Assembly: GCF_014633365.1 (NCBI RefSeq)
Contig: NC_068340.1
Span: 16,719,879-16,783,878 of the forward strand
Source: Diospyros lotus
Lineage: Eukaryota; Streptophyta; Magnoliopsida; Ericales; Ebenaceae
DNA: 64,000 bases
Direction: 5' to 3'
The stretch's first letter is position 1; every line of letters starts with the position of its first letter. Below the pieces are notes generated by a model. The model made no database searches. It worked only from the letters and a program-made list of their open reading frames with translations, and had not been told where the DNA came from. The position numbers and the translations under genes were made by a program. Shown piece after piece: positions 1-9,202 of this stretch.

Positions 1-7
1 ATGTTAG

Positions 8-193
8 CACCTTTTTGACCAAATCCAAGAATCCCTATTCAATCAATACATGATCGAAACGCTCTCCAGCGTGCCTCTGGTCAACTTGCAGAAAGCTAGG
101 AAAGACCATGAGAGGGCAATGACGGAGATCCAGCAGCGAGAAACCCCAGTCGGAGAGCCCAGATCTACGAACAAACTTTCGATTTTATCATAG
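8..193 (+). pseudogene. possible captured exon inside CACTA element
   Basis: A 61-codon open stretch follows a TAG that could be a splice acceptor and ends at a TAG stop at 191-193. Its composition is protein-like, rich in charged and amphipathic residues (for example LQKARKDHERAMTEIQQRE), unlike the surrounding AT-rich transposon DNA. I do not recognise the family. CACTA elements often carry host exons, so a captured 3' exon is a reasonable reading. It could also be chance, or the end of a gene that lies left of the window. Confidence 0.3.
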
Positions 194-611
194 CAGAGGA
201 GAAACCAGCACTGATATACTGAGAATCCTTCCATTAAAGACATTCATAACATCAGATCGAGAAATCGGAACCCAAAACACAAAAATGGATCTGAAATCAC
301 AACGACCCATATGCAAACCACACTGATTGATCGAAACACCATCTGAATCGAAGCAGGAGAGCCCTCGTCACAAAATCGATAAGGCAAACAACCCAAATCA
401 ATCCAGTCACAAAAATTTGAGTTTACACGATTTACACAATCAAATATTTTCACATTAATTCCATGCAAAGATTTGAGAGTTTGGGAGGTTAATTTTTAAT
501 TAATTTGAATTTTTTAAATGCATATTTGAGGGGGAATGTTCCCACTCTTTTTTTTTTATATTTTATATTTTTATTATTTTGAATTTGAAAAAAAAAAAAA
601 TTTATCTTTTA

Positions 612-952
612 ACTACAATTTAATAATTTTGTAACAAAATCTTATTTTTTTTGCTACACAATTTTGAATCGTAGATAAAATTTTCGTATTGAAAAATTAT
701 ATTTGATGGAAAAAAAATTTGTCTCATTTAAATTGCCTATGATTTAATAATTATGTAACAAAATATTAATTTTTTACTACGAAACTTATAGCGTAGATAA
801 ACTTTTCGTAGTTAAAAACTATCTTTGGTGGGAAAAATTTTACTTCCTCGAATTATCTACAATTTAATAATTTCGTAGTAAAATGTTAACATTTTACTAC
901 GAAATTTGTTGCGTAGAAAAAAATTGTAGCTAGAAAGCTATTTTGTTGTAGT
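612..952. repeat. CACTA subterminal tandem repeats
   Basis: Three degenerate units of about 120 bp start near 612, 734 and 856. Each begins CTACAATTTAATAATTT or a close variant, followed by a GTAAC/GTAGTAAAAT stretch and a CTACGAAA...GCGTAG segment. Subterminal repeats of this kind are the usual transposase-binding region of CACTA elements. Confidence 0.7.
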
Positions 953-1047
953 CTCACTTCATCTTCTATTGGCAAGCACATTAGATTTTTTTTTTCTTTC
1001 ACATGTGCAGGAAGGTGACTGATTATGTCTAAACTTGATCTTTCCAT
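953..1047 (-). pseudogene. F-box domain fragment (F-box/LRR protein), cut by CACTA
   Basis: Read from an ATG at 1047 on the minus strand, the fragment encodes an F-box N-terminus: DIISHLPAHVKEK, then, after a one-base frame change in an A-run, LMCLPIED and VR. This matches the start of plant F-box/LRR proteins of the At1g13570 type, where the F-box helps assemble SCF ubiquitin ligases. The frame runs directly into the CACTA terminus at 952, so only about 30 codons survive. The same fragment in the opposite arm begins at 1426. Confidence 0.75.
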
Positions 1048-1525
1048 TTTCTTTATACAATCAATCTGCAAGTTACTAGCTATTATGTCGAGGCTTTTAT
1101 ACAATTTGCTAGCATAAAAGTAAAAGCACATCAAGAAGTATCCCATTATGATATATCCTTTTATAACAGCATTACTAACCCACATCTAGATCAATATAAA
1201 GAAAAAAGATAAGAATATTAGAGCAAGATTTTTGGAAACCCAGAAATCTTTCACTAATACTTTTATCTTTTTCTTTATACTGATCTAGATTTAGGTTAGT
1301 AATGACGTTGTAAAAGGATATATCATAATGGGTTACTTCTTGATGTTCCTCTAATTTTGTGCCAGAAATTCTATAAAAGCCTTGACAGAATAGCTAGTAA
1401 TTTGTAGATTAATTGTATAAAGAAAATGAAAGGATAAAGTTTAGACATAATCAGTCACTTTCCTGTACATGTTAACTAAAAAAAAATTATAATGTGCTTC
1501 CCAATAGAGGATGTAGTGAGGACTA
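953..1525. repeat. truncated palindrome, unit 1
   Basis: Left arm 953-1212 is the inverted copy of about 1263-1525, with a 50 nt loop at 1213-1262. It is the central part of the larger palindrome seen whole at 16590-19949, and the loop sequence is nearly the same. The CACTA end at 952 removed the rest of the left arm; the right arm continues to about 2942. Confidence 0.85.
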
Positions 1526-2108
1526 GTATTTTGTCAAAGAAATAAAGGTATAGGTAGGTAAGGCTTCCCAGCTTGTATTTAATAATGATTTCTACATGAA
1601 AGCAAGGATAACGCTTAAAAATGAGCTTCTCGTGGCTATGTATCAAGTTCTACTTCGTCATTGAGGTCCAATAGTCAAGTTCAAACCATCCTTGTACGTA
1701 TTGAAAAGTTGTTATGAGATTAATCATTTGATTTGTTTTGTGTTGAACAATGATATCCAAGAACTCATCCTTCTTATTCAAAGAGGTGAAGCATATAAAT
1801 TACTATCTTTTTTTATTTGTGTGTGTGTCTTCAGCTTAAACATTTAGAACTCCGTTTTTGTACGTTTAATCCTCTCTTAGATTTGGAGGACTCAGCATGC
1901 TTATTTCCTTAAAGTTTCAAAATTTGCCATTGCTTCCAAGGTCCATTCTACATTGATCTCAAGTTTCCCAATACTTAAAAGGATGAAGCTTGAAAGTTGC
2001 AAAATCTTCAGTTTCAGTAACCTCAAAATTTTTGCCCCAAAACTTACATCCTTAGTTTCTTATGGCAAATTTCATTCATTATCTTTTAATGCTACGAATC
2101 TAGATTGA
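1426..2108 (+). pseudogene. F-box/LRR protein pseudogene, right arm of unit 1 palindrome
   Basis: This is a degenerate copy of an F-box/LRR gene. It starts at an ATG at 1426; codon 4 is a stop. The F-box (DIISH, then, after a frame change in an A-run, IMCFPIEDVVRTSILSKK) is followed by a middle region with VLLRH and INHLICFVLNN. The LRR part has LKHLEL..CTFNP.L, LISSFP-like and SYGKFHSLSFNAT segments and ends at TGA 2106-2108, next to an inverted copia LTR. Several stops and a frame change at a GT microsatellite near 1820 show it is not functional. It is the same gene fragment as 18459-19144. A full gene would normally extend beyond this C-terminus. Confidence 0.8.
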
Positions 2109-2478
2109 ATACAAATCACAATCAAACTATCAATCACAATTTTACATGAAAAATCTAAATAGGGAAACCATAGGCAAAAAGAATAAAATATCACTAATCG
2201 GATATTGCTACAATAAATCTAGTGACCTTGGCACCTATTTGTTGATCTAAAATCATCTCATAGATGTACATAGAAAATTCTATCCTAATCAAAAAATGAT
2301 TCATGGGGATATTTCTCCAAATGAGATAAGACAAGAGAATATATTTCCAAGTGAGATAAATCTCACTCAAAATTGAATTTGACAACATCCAAATTGCATT
2401 CAAATTTGAAATCCTAATCTCGATCTAGTTAGGAAACCCAATCATAAATGAATTAGGATTTGAGTCATAATTATTGCA
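2090..2478 (-). mobile_element. Ty1/copia LTR, inverted copy, unit 1
   Basis: This is homologous to the LTR at 17056-17412 in reverse orientation: on the minus strand it starts TGCAATAATTATGACTCA and ends at TTCGTAGCA, next to the F-box fragment. The polypurine side, rc of CTCCACCTTGACTC, follows at about 2480-2493. Confidence 0.75.
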
Positions 2479-2942
2479 ACTCTCCACCTTGACTCTAAAT
2501 CCACATATGGAATTATCTAGAATTTTTTTTCTAATAAAATCACGAAAAATGAATGTCTCTGACGAATACCAACTAAATCCACACAATGCTCGAATTTTGC
2601 AATAGGTAGAGACTCACTTAACATATCTACAAGATTATCATGAGTAATGATTTTTCTCATGGTAACTTCTCCACAATCAATAATATCCCAAATAAAATGA
2701 TATCGCACATCAATGTGCTTCGTTCTCTCATGAAACATATGATCTTTAGTTAGGAAAATAACACTTTGACTGTCACAATAGACTGTATTGTTTTAAAGAT
2801 TCTCACTGATTTCACCAATTAACCATTTGAGTCAAATGGCTTCTTTAATATATTTAATAGTCACTATATATTCAACTTCAGTAGTAGACAGATAAACAGT
2901 AGACTATAAGGTGGCCTTCCAACTGATAACACAACCATCAAA
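2479..2942 (-). pseudogene. Ty1/copia RNase H C-terminus, inverted copy, unit 1
   Basis: Minus-strand codons from 2738 down to 2517 give the typical end of copia Pol: FHERTKHIDVRYHFI, then a D-M-L-(S/T)-(E/K)-SLP motif, where DMLTKSLP is the family norm. The part at 2739-2942 holds the preceding RNase H residues, with stops and indels. The fragment ends abruptly at 2942, where an LTR head begins. Copia RNase H removes the RNA strand of the cDNA intermediate; this piece is only a remnant. Confidence 0.75.
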
Positions 2943-3108
2943 TGTAACGACCCGAGTTTTCAGGGCAAAGAGCAAGGTGGCTGCGTGTTGTGCTCACAAT
3001 AGTTATCTTCGAGAAAAAATAGAAGAATTAAGTGTGGTTCGAAGGGACTTCAAGGGAAGAAGCTAACTTGGAGAGGGTTGGAGATTAAAAGAGGTTTGAG
3101 TTAAAGGA
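2943..3108 (+). mobile_element. head of a TGTAACGACCC-type LTR, truncated by element X
   Basis: It begins TGTAACGACCCGAG, like other LTR ends in the window, and stops after about 165 bp where element X starts with TGATTAGTGG. The same junction is seen at 19950-20115 in unit 2. No matching tail was found. Confidence 0.5.
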
Positions 3109-4606
3109 TGATTAGTGGTCAATTTTGTAAAATCTTGTTATAATTATACTCCTATTTTAATTTTAAAATTGATTTAATTGAATATTTATGTGTAATTTGT
3201 AGTTACATGCAGGTTTAGAAGAAAATGAAATTTAAAGAGAAATTAGGGATAAATTAGAAATTTTAGAAAAAAAGAATATTCCCCTTTAATTTTTAATAAA
3301 AGAAATTAAATTAAAAATAATTTAGACTATATATATAAATATATATTATATTATAATACATATATAAATTTAATACATATATATATATATACATATGTTA
3401 TGTTCATTGTAAGTTGAGGCATATATATACACAGCTACAGCGCTGAAAAAGGAAGTCTCGCAGCGGCAGTTTCAGACAGTAACAAGGGAGCGCAGTGCGT
3501 AGGAAGAAGTAGGAATTCTCGGACACTAAGGGGGGCGCTGTTCGTCTTTAAATTTCTGTCATTCTGTTATGTTCTTCAACTTCTTCTTCAGTTCCGTGTT
3601 ATTTCAATTCTTATTTTTTGATTCGCTGTTCTTACATTTCAATGCATTGTTCTGCAGTTTCATTTCACGCACAGTATCTGCAATTTAATTTCTGTCTATT
3701 TCAACACTGGAATTTCTTTTCTGTATTCTTAATTTCAATACTTTAAATTCCAATATTTAATTTCTGTATTTTAATTACTGCCATTTAATATTCAACACTA
3801 AAATACTTACAATTTTAATTTCTGTCAATTAAATTCTATTATTTACATACTGTAATTTCCTTTTCTATATTTTTATTTTCCAGAACTTTAATTTTCAGTA
3901 TTAAAAAATAACAATGTGTGGCTAATAATTCTCGGCCCAAGACCAAAGCCAAAATTTCTCGAGTTATTCGAACTTCATTGTAAGTTGAGGTATTAAAATT
4001 AATTTTTAGTTTTTTACCAAACACTTGAGTTTGGATTGAGATATATGCCTAATCCGGAACCCTAATGCCATGTATGTGGGTAGCCCAATCTGAAAATATC
4101 TTCATCCCCAAATTTAAGGGTACATTATATACATTTCAATTTATGGTGGTTGTTTAAGTTAGAGTCAGCATGCCATGTATGTCAGTTACTACAATTAGAA
4201 CCATCATCATCCCAAAACGTAATCAATAGCAAAGGTTTTAAAATTAATTTAACTCGATGATACCATCCTTTTTGAGTCTTGAAAAATATTTAGATTGTCA
4301 CTGAAATTATCTTGATTCGAGACATTTGGTTTTTCAGTAGCACTTTCAATTTCTTTTTTCCTAAAATCAGTTGAATTGGTATGACAAACCCATTTAGCAC
4401 ATACAAAAATTTGCTACTTTTATTTCCGTCTTAATAAAGATCACCCTAGTGAATAGACTTGGACTCCCATCCAATAAATAAATTTGTGCTATAATGCACA
4501 CTCGTACACTGGCGATTATAAACACTATGTGCTTGCATGTTTTATATTTTTTTCTTTATTTTATTGTGTATTTATTTAATTAATTGCATAAAGTTAAGCG
4601 CAGTCA
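3109..4606 (+). repeat. element X 5' LTR, unit 1
   Basis: It starts TGATTAGTGG and ends GCGCAGTCA just before the PBS. It contains an (AT)n tract at about 3325-3400 and a T-rich region with repeated AATTTCTGT / ATTTTAATTACTGCC words at 3540-3860. The part from about 3530 on is shared with unit 3 (from 55726). Confidence 0.7.
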
Positions 4607-4611
4607 AAATT

Positions 4612-4633
4612 TTGGCCCCATTGCTGGGGAGAT
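4612..4633 (+). promoter_or_regulatory. primer-binding site (tRNA-Asp type)
   Basis: TTGGCCCCATTGCTGGGGAG is a mutated form of the Athila/Tat PBS TGGCGCCGTTGCCGGGGA. Unit 3 (about 59248) keeps a closer form. Confidence 0.7.
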
Positions 4634-4823
4634 AGGTGACAAAATTATTGCTGTAGAAAAAAAAAAATTATAGTTTAGTTTCTTTTATTTTTGCTGTTGT
4701 TATTATACATGAGACTATAGTCAGGTATGCTTATTGAACCATTAATTGATTTTATCATTCATTAGCATCATTATCTACCGTTGAATTGTCATTTTCATAT
4801 TTTTTATGTTATAGTATTTTAGC

Positions 4824-5761
4824 ATGTTTGTGTTTTCTAATGCATTTGGCTATCCCGATTCCATAAAACAAAACGAGCCTAGACCTCGTAGGGATTATTT
4901 TCACCTTCCCAAGCAACCAACTCCACCATGCATCAAACATCCGCCCAGTTCTTATAATCTCAAATTCGACCCGTGTACTACCCAATTGTCATCCTTAGAT
5001 CATTTAAGACATCATGTCAATTCACAACCGAGTTTCAATGAGGATGATGATCTAAATGCTAGGTTGGATTCTTTAACCCAGAAGGTGGAGTGGTTAGAGT
5101 TAGAAAATTTTCAAAATTCAAGTGAGGTTAGATGCTCGGTGTGCGAGTCTTCAATTCATCAAACAGATGATTGTCCTTCCATACCAACTCTTAAGAAATT
5201 TTTGAATGGGCAACCATATGATTTACAATTACACCACAATGAGGAAAGGTTTTCTTTTAACCAGAGTTAGGGGGAGGATTTTTATCTGTCGGGCTACGGC
5301 ATCTAAATTTTTCTTGGAGTGATGATTCTCCACTTGAATCTCATGAACCTTTTCCTCCACCATCTCACCAATTCGAGTTAGAGTAAGGGGTTAGATCCAA
5401 TGGTCATCAACCTCCGGATGCGAAATTTTTAGAGGACACCCTTCAAGGGTTTGTGCAAAGTCAAATGAGCTTTAATGCACAAGTGACCAAATTTTTAGAA
5501 CAAACCACTAAGGTCATGAGTGATATTAGTAAACAATTGACTAAGCTACCACAAACCTTGAGCGAAAGTAAGCCTGGCGAGTTTCCAATCCAACCAAATC
5601 AAAATTTTGTAGGTCATTATCTTGGGAAGGAATTTTCATCCAGCAATGAGATAGGTCATGACCTGGCCCTGCCTACGCTTAACCCTAGGAGTGATGAACC
5701 ATTTGAAACACCTGAAGACCTTAGGATGGAACAAGCCATTATTGAAGAAAAATTGGACTAA
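4824..5761 (+). pseudogene. gag remnant of element X, unit 1
   Basis: Codons 4824-5270 (148 residues) start MFVFSNAFGYPDSIKQNE. They include a coiled segment (DDDLNARLDSLTQKVEWLEL) and a zinc-knuckle-like CCHC motif: Cys-X2-Cys-X4-His-X4-Cys around CSVCESSIHQTDDC. The same order, N-A-R-L..LT.KV then CAVCDATDHSTEEC, occurs in gag at 36401-36979, so this is Athila-type gag. A stop at 5268-5270 and frame changes follow. The frame reopens at about 5430-5761 with L-E-D-T-L-Q-G-F and a Q-rich, proline-rich tail (PGEFPIQPNQNF), which corresponds to the gag C-terminus. The main capsid region is missing, so it is unlikely to form particles by itself. Confidence 0.7.
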
Positions 5762-5866
5762 AATGAATCAAATTTAGAAGAAGAAGCTGCGGAGGAAGAA
5801 GGCGATAGAACCTGAGAGTCGAAATGTGAAGATACCACGGGTCTATCCAAACTTGAGCCTAAATGT

Positions 5867-6094
5867 ATGTCCCTTAGGCTGGTCTTCCTAGAGAAAGATC
5901 ACATAAAAACAGACATGTCTAAGGTGTTTAAAAAAGTGAGAATTAGCTTTGCACATTTAAATTTAATAAAACAAACAACTCTGGTTTATGAGTTTTCAAA
6001 GGATGTATGTGCTTTAATTAGAAAAATCAATTTACATCATTTTGAAAATAATTTTGTAAGTGGTTTAAAGCATGTGATAATTGTTGTGATTTGA
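5867..6094 (+). CDS. conserved short ORF of element X, unit 1 (pre-protease module)
   Basis: A 75-codon ORF starts MSLRLVFLEKDHIKTD and contains FKKVRISFAHLNLIKQ, then EFSKDVCALIRK. The last two blocks align with the module just before protease in the Athila-like element at 35745-35850 (VFKQVRINIPLLDTIKQ, KFLKDLCTVK), known in Athila elements as the conserved linker between gag and protease. In X it is followed by a stop and no protease. All three units keep this frame open (also 40881-41108 and 60503-60760) while the upstream gag is broken. It could be a short peptide or just a late-decaying remnant; no independent function is known. Confidence 0.5.
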   Translation: MSLRLVFLEKDHIKTDMSKVFKKVRISFAHLNLIKQTTLVYEFSKDVCALIRKINLHHFENNFVSGLKHVIIVVI

Positions 6095-6577
6095 AGTGCA
6101 ACCACTTATTTGATCCTTAACTAGAAGAAAAGGAAAAAGCAATCGAATAAAAAATAAGAATAAAAGGCTAGTGTTTTTGCCTTTATGTAGTTTGTTTTAA
6201 TTTTGTATGTGTTTGTGATGCTAAAAATAAGAGTTTCTTTTGTAAGCATGACTTTCTTGAGGAATCATTTCTCACCTTGACGCTTATCAGGTATTCCCTA
6301 TCCCTATTTTTTATTGCAGTCCAAGTTGGGGGGAAATCGTATATAGGTGGAATGATTTGGATTATATTAGTGTCACAATTTTTCTTTGTGTTTAATTCAC
6401 TTTATGTTTGAGTGTGTTTAATTTTGTTGATTTTTGATGTCGTGTTTTGTTAAAATAATAATAATAATAATAAAAACAAAATAAACAAAAATAAGAAAAT
6501 TCCTAGGGATCCCTTGCTATCTTTTTATCTTTTATTTAAATATGCCTGCATTTGTTCTAATTGTCATAGGCTTTTTG
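6095..6577 (+). other. element X 3' non-coding region with PPT-like tract
   Basis: It contains CAGGTATTCCCTATCCC, then AAGTTGGGGGG at 6323-6333, a purine tract typical of the Athila 3' region, and an (AAT)n microsatellite at 6452-6472. It ends at TTAGG (6578-6582), where units 1 and 3 lack 2.05 kb that unit 2 retains. Confidence 0.6.
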
Positions 6578-6786
6578 TTAGGCTATATTCGGGTATAGGG
6601 GAGAGACAAGAAGGTGTAAGAACAAACGAGGAGTGAAACAGAGTTGAAACAAGGGAGAAACGAGGGAGAAACAACCAAAAAATAGAAGGCCTGCCGAGTT
6701 CGCGTCGCCGTCACTGGAGAAGACAATAGGTGCATGTGATACACGCACTAGATCAGGTTGCACGTGAAGAACCTTGCGCGTGGAAA
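6578..6786 (+). mobile_element. fragment of LTR Z left of solo LTR Y
   Basis: This stretch of about 200 bp is shared by all three units (also 43667-43880 and 61222-61425). Continuation after Y is at 11462, so Y is inserted in it. In unit 2 the upstream part includes a TATA box at 43431. No coding potential is seen. Confidence 0.5.
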
Positions 6787-7253
6787 TGTGATACTCGGTA
6801 TTACATGGTGTTGGAAAAAATATGATTTCTAGCTATTTTTTTTAAAAAAAAAACCTTGAGTGGTCTGGGGAGCCTGAAAGTTAGCTTCGAGAAAAGAAGT
6901 AATAAAATTTTGAATTGACGGCAGGGAATGCCCTGGGACTTGGATGTCTAGGAAAGAGGTCATGAGATTGGCAAACATCTCGAGGGGAGGTTAATGATGT
7001 TGAAGATGCTGAAAACAGTCAAATCGATAATCTTTTCTGTGCAAGCTTGAATTGTGGTCAAAATTGAATGTTCGTAAAGGACATCCGAGAAGTCAGTGGG
7101 ACCCTGAGAGTGGTCCAATTTTTCAAGTAGGATAATACTAAAGCGTTCTCGGGAGGAATAGAGGTCATGTGCAAGCGTAGGACCCAATCAATTTTTATCG
7201 AGTAAGGGTTAGTTATTAATTTTTGGAGAAATCAAGTCTTGGGGTGGCTTGAT

Positions 7254-9202
7254 TGTAACGTCCCAAAAATCTTGAAGATAATTAGTAATTATTAATGGTG
7301 GTATTTGAAGTCATTATTGAGTATTTGGAGATTTAAGAAAAAATAATAATTTATGTCATTTTGAGGAAATATGAAATTAAGGTAATTAGTTATTTTATTT
7401 GGAAATATTTATGGAAATAAGAAAAGATTAAAATAATTTGATTTGGATGAATTTTTAGAAATTCAGGGCGTAGGTGGAATAGGGGAAAAATTAGTTGCAG
7501 GGGTGTTTATGTGAATTTTGGAAGTTTCTGGGGTGTTGGTGTAATTTTGGGAAATTGTCATGGGGTTTATTTATAATTAATGGGGGGGCGTTTATATAAT
7601 GAAGGAACAACCAGCCCAGTTGGTCGCGTGCGCGTGGGTGTTGGCGGGAGCGCGGGATTGATTTCGCACGGAAACAAGCGTGCGCGGGTGAGGAAATTGT
7701 CTGATTTTAATCAGCCTCCAAGCGCCTAAACGACGTCGTTTTGGTTGGGGCGGTGGCAGTCATGTGAGGTTGCGGTGGCACCACGTGGCGTGCGCTGGGG
7801 GCTCCATCCACCTTGCTCGCCAAGCTTCCATTTTGCTTCATATTTAAGGCCAATGTGGAGATGGTTTCTTGTGTATGGGAAGAGATGAGAACGTGAAAGT
7901 CATAATGGAGTCTATGTTGTTATGGATTAAGTGTGCGAAAAGATAAGCTTAAGTGACTAATTTAATGTCATCTATGGGTGTCTAAGGGTATAGGATACAA
8001 AGCCACTGGCTATTGATCGTAGGTCATGGCAGTGGATGGCTGGATGTATGGGCGTCAGTCATCGACTGCTACGATAAGCGCTAGACGGGCCAGAAGAGCT
8101 AGTACTGCCAAATTCTCGCCTTGGCTTGTGAATATCATGATGTGTGTGCAACATAGGGACTGGGTTGCATTCATTTGGGGGATATGTCTTATGTGTGATG
8201 GGATGTGTGAGCATTTGCATGACCCAGTTGGTCTAAGAGCCAATTTGGATTCTCTAGGTGAGCCAGTGCATTTAGAGCATATCACATGCATGAATTCTTA
8301 CATGGGCGTAGCATGACCTGATGCTTAGTTTATGGGGGCTTTGTCATCACATTTATGCTACAAAAGCCATTCCATTTCCTGCTTTTTGCATTGCATGGTG
8401 AGAATGTGTGGTTATAGGTGATGAGTATGGGTGATGGGTGGTGCCCACCACGGAACGTAGGCTGTGGAAGTGGGCCACCAAAAGATCTTGGGAGTCAGAC
8501 CCATGGCTGCAGAAAGACCTTGGGAGTGAGACCCACGGCAGCAGTAAGACCCTGGGGTGAGACCCACGGCAACAAATTATGTTGAAAGTGACAAGAAGGG
8601 ACGTGTAAGGGAAATGGAATTTGTATGTTGGACTTGGGTGACAATGTGTGTTTGATGTGGGCCCTAAGGACAGTTTATGTGGAGATTACCATATGTTTAT
8701 GCATCTAGGGATAAGACAGATATTGGACATGGCATGGTATGACCTTGCATTGACATGAATTGCATAGGGTGTTAGGGGAAGAGTTCTGTCTGTAACTTAC
8801 AGCCTTTCTTTCTAGAGCTTGCTGAGCCTTGTGACTCATGTTTGTTTTCTATCATTTCAGGTAAGAGTACCCTGAGATTCCAGGTGCGTACGACAGAGTT
8901 GGGTCCAGATCGTCGAGTCAAGATAGCAAGTGCAGAGTCCTGCCGAGACTAGGTCCTGGGTGTCGTTGTGCTTGTGTTAGAGTAATGTTTTATATTTTTG
9001 GGATGGGTGTATTCTATGAAAGCTAGGTGGGCTCATGTTGTGAATGATTATGTAAGAATAACTATTAAATGTTTTGTGATAAAGAGTTATGGTTTCTAAA
9101 AAGGTGGGATGTGAGTTTTAGTTTGTGTTATTGTTCGGTATCACTCAAATAATGACCTTCTCACGAATCTTCGATGCTCGCAGAAGCTCCGGGGCCGTTA
9201 CA
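7254..9202 (+). mobile_element. solo LTR N nested in Y, unit 1
   Basis: It runs from TGTAACGTCCCAAAAAT to GGGGCCGTTACA, with target duplication TTGAT (7249-7253) / TTGAG (9203-9207). The empty site is visible in unit 2 at about 44333 (TTTGATGGTAATTTG). It holds a CGACGTCGTTTTGG G/C-rich block near 7730, and a TGAG-stem hairpin at 8823-8838 followed by TTTCAGGT. The middle part (about 7852-8630) is unrelated to the matching part of the unit 3 copy. Confidence 0.85.
8478..8575. repeat. short tandem repeat in LTR N
   Basis: There are about three degenerate units of 35 bp, each with AAGACCTTGGGAGTGAGACC or a close variant followed by CACGGCAGCA-like sequence. It is found only in the unit 1 copy of N. 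Confidence 0.65.

Larger units (their letters stand above)
1..952. mobile_element. CACTA (En/Spm-like) transposon, one end
   Basis: The terminus at about 952 reads, on the minus strand, ACTACAACAAAATAGC, which matches the CACTACAAC-type terminal inverted repeat common in eudicot CACTA elements; the expected outermost C is changed here. Inside it lie tandem AT-rich subterminal repeats with CTACGAAA / GCGTAG motifs. The flank at 953 continues an F-box fragment whose unbroken counterpart is at about 17995, so the insertion point is visible. The other end lies outside the window. No transposase is seen. Positions 480-610 are AT-rich, with nothing else recognised. Confidence 0.7.
3109..6577 (+). 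mobile_element. element X, unit 1: pol-less Athila-like retrotransposon
   Basis: The element has a 5' LTR (3109-4606), a tRNA-Asp-type PBS, gag remnants, a conserved short ORF, and a GTTGGGGGG tract with no protease, RT, RNase H or integrase between them. The LTR head TGATTAGTGGTCAATTTTG matches the LTR head of the Athila-like element at 26544-38999. The short ORF matches that element's pre-protease module. No 3' LTR follows; at 6578-6582 (TTAGG) the sequence changes to another LTR. It is read as a deletion derivative that spread as a non-autonomous element. The same layout appears in units 2 and 3. Confidence 0.7.

Noticed and set aside
8026..8316. 96-codon ORF on the plus strand with an overlapping minus-strand ORF
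   Set aside because: It lies in the variable middle of LTR N in unit 1, is absent from the unit 3 copy, and has no recognisable domain.
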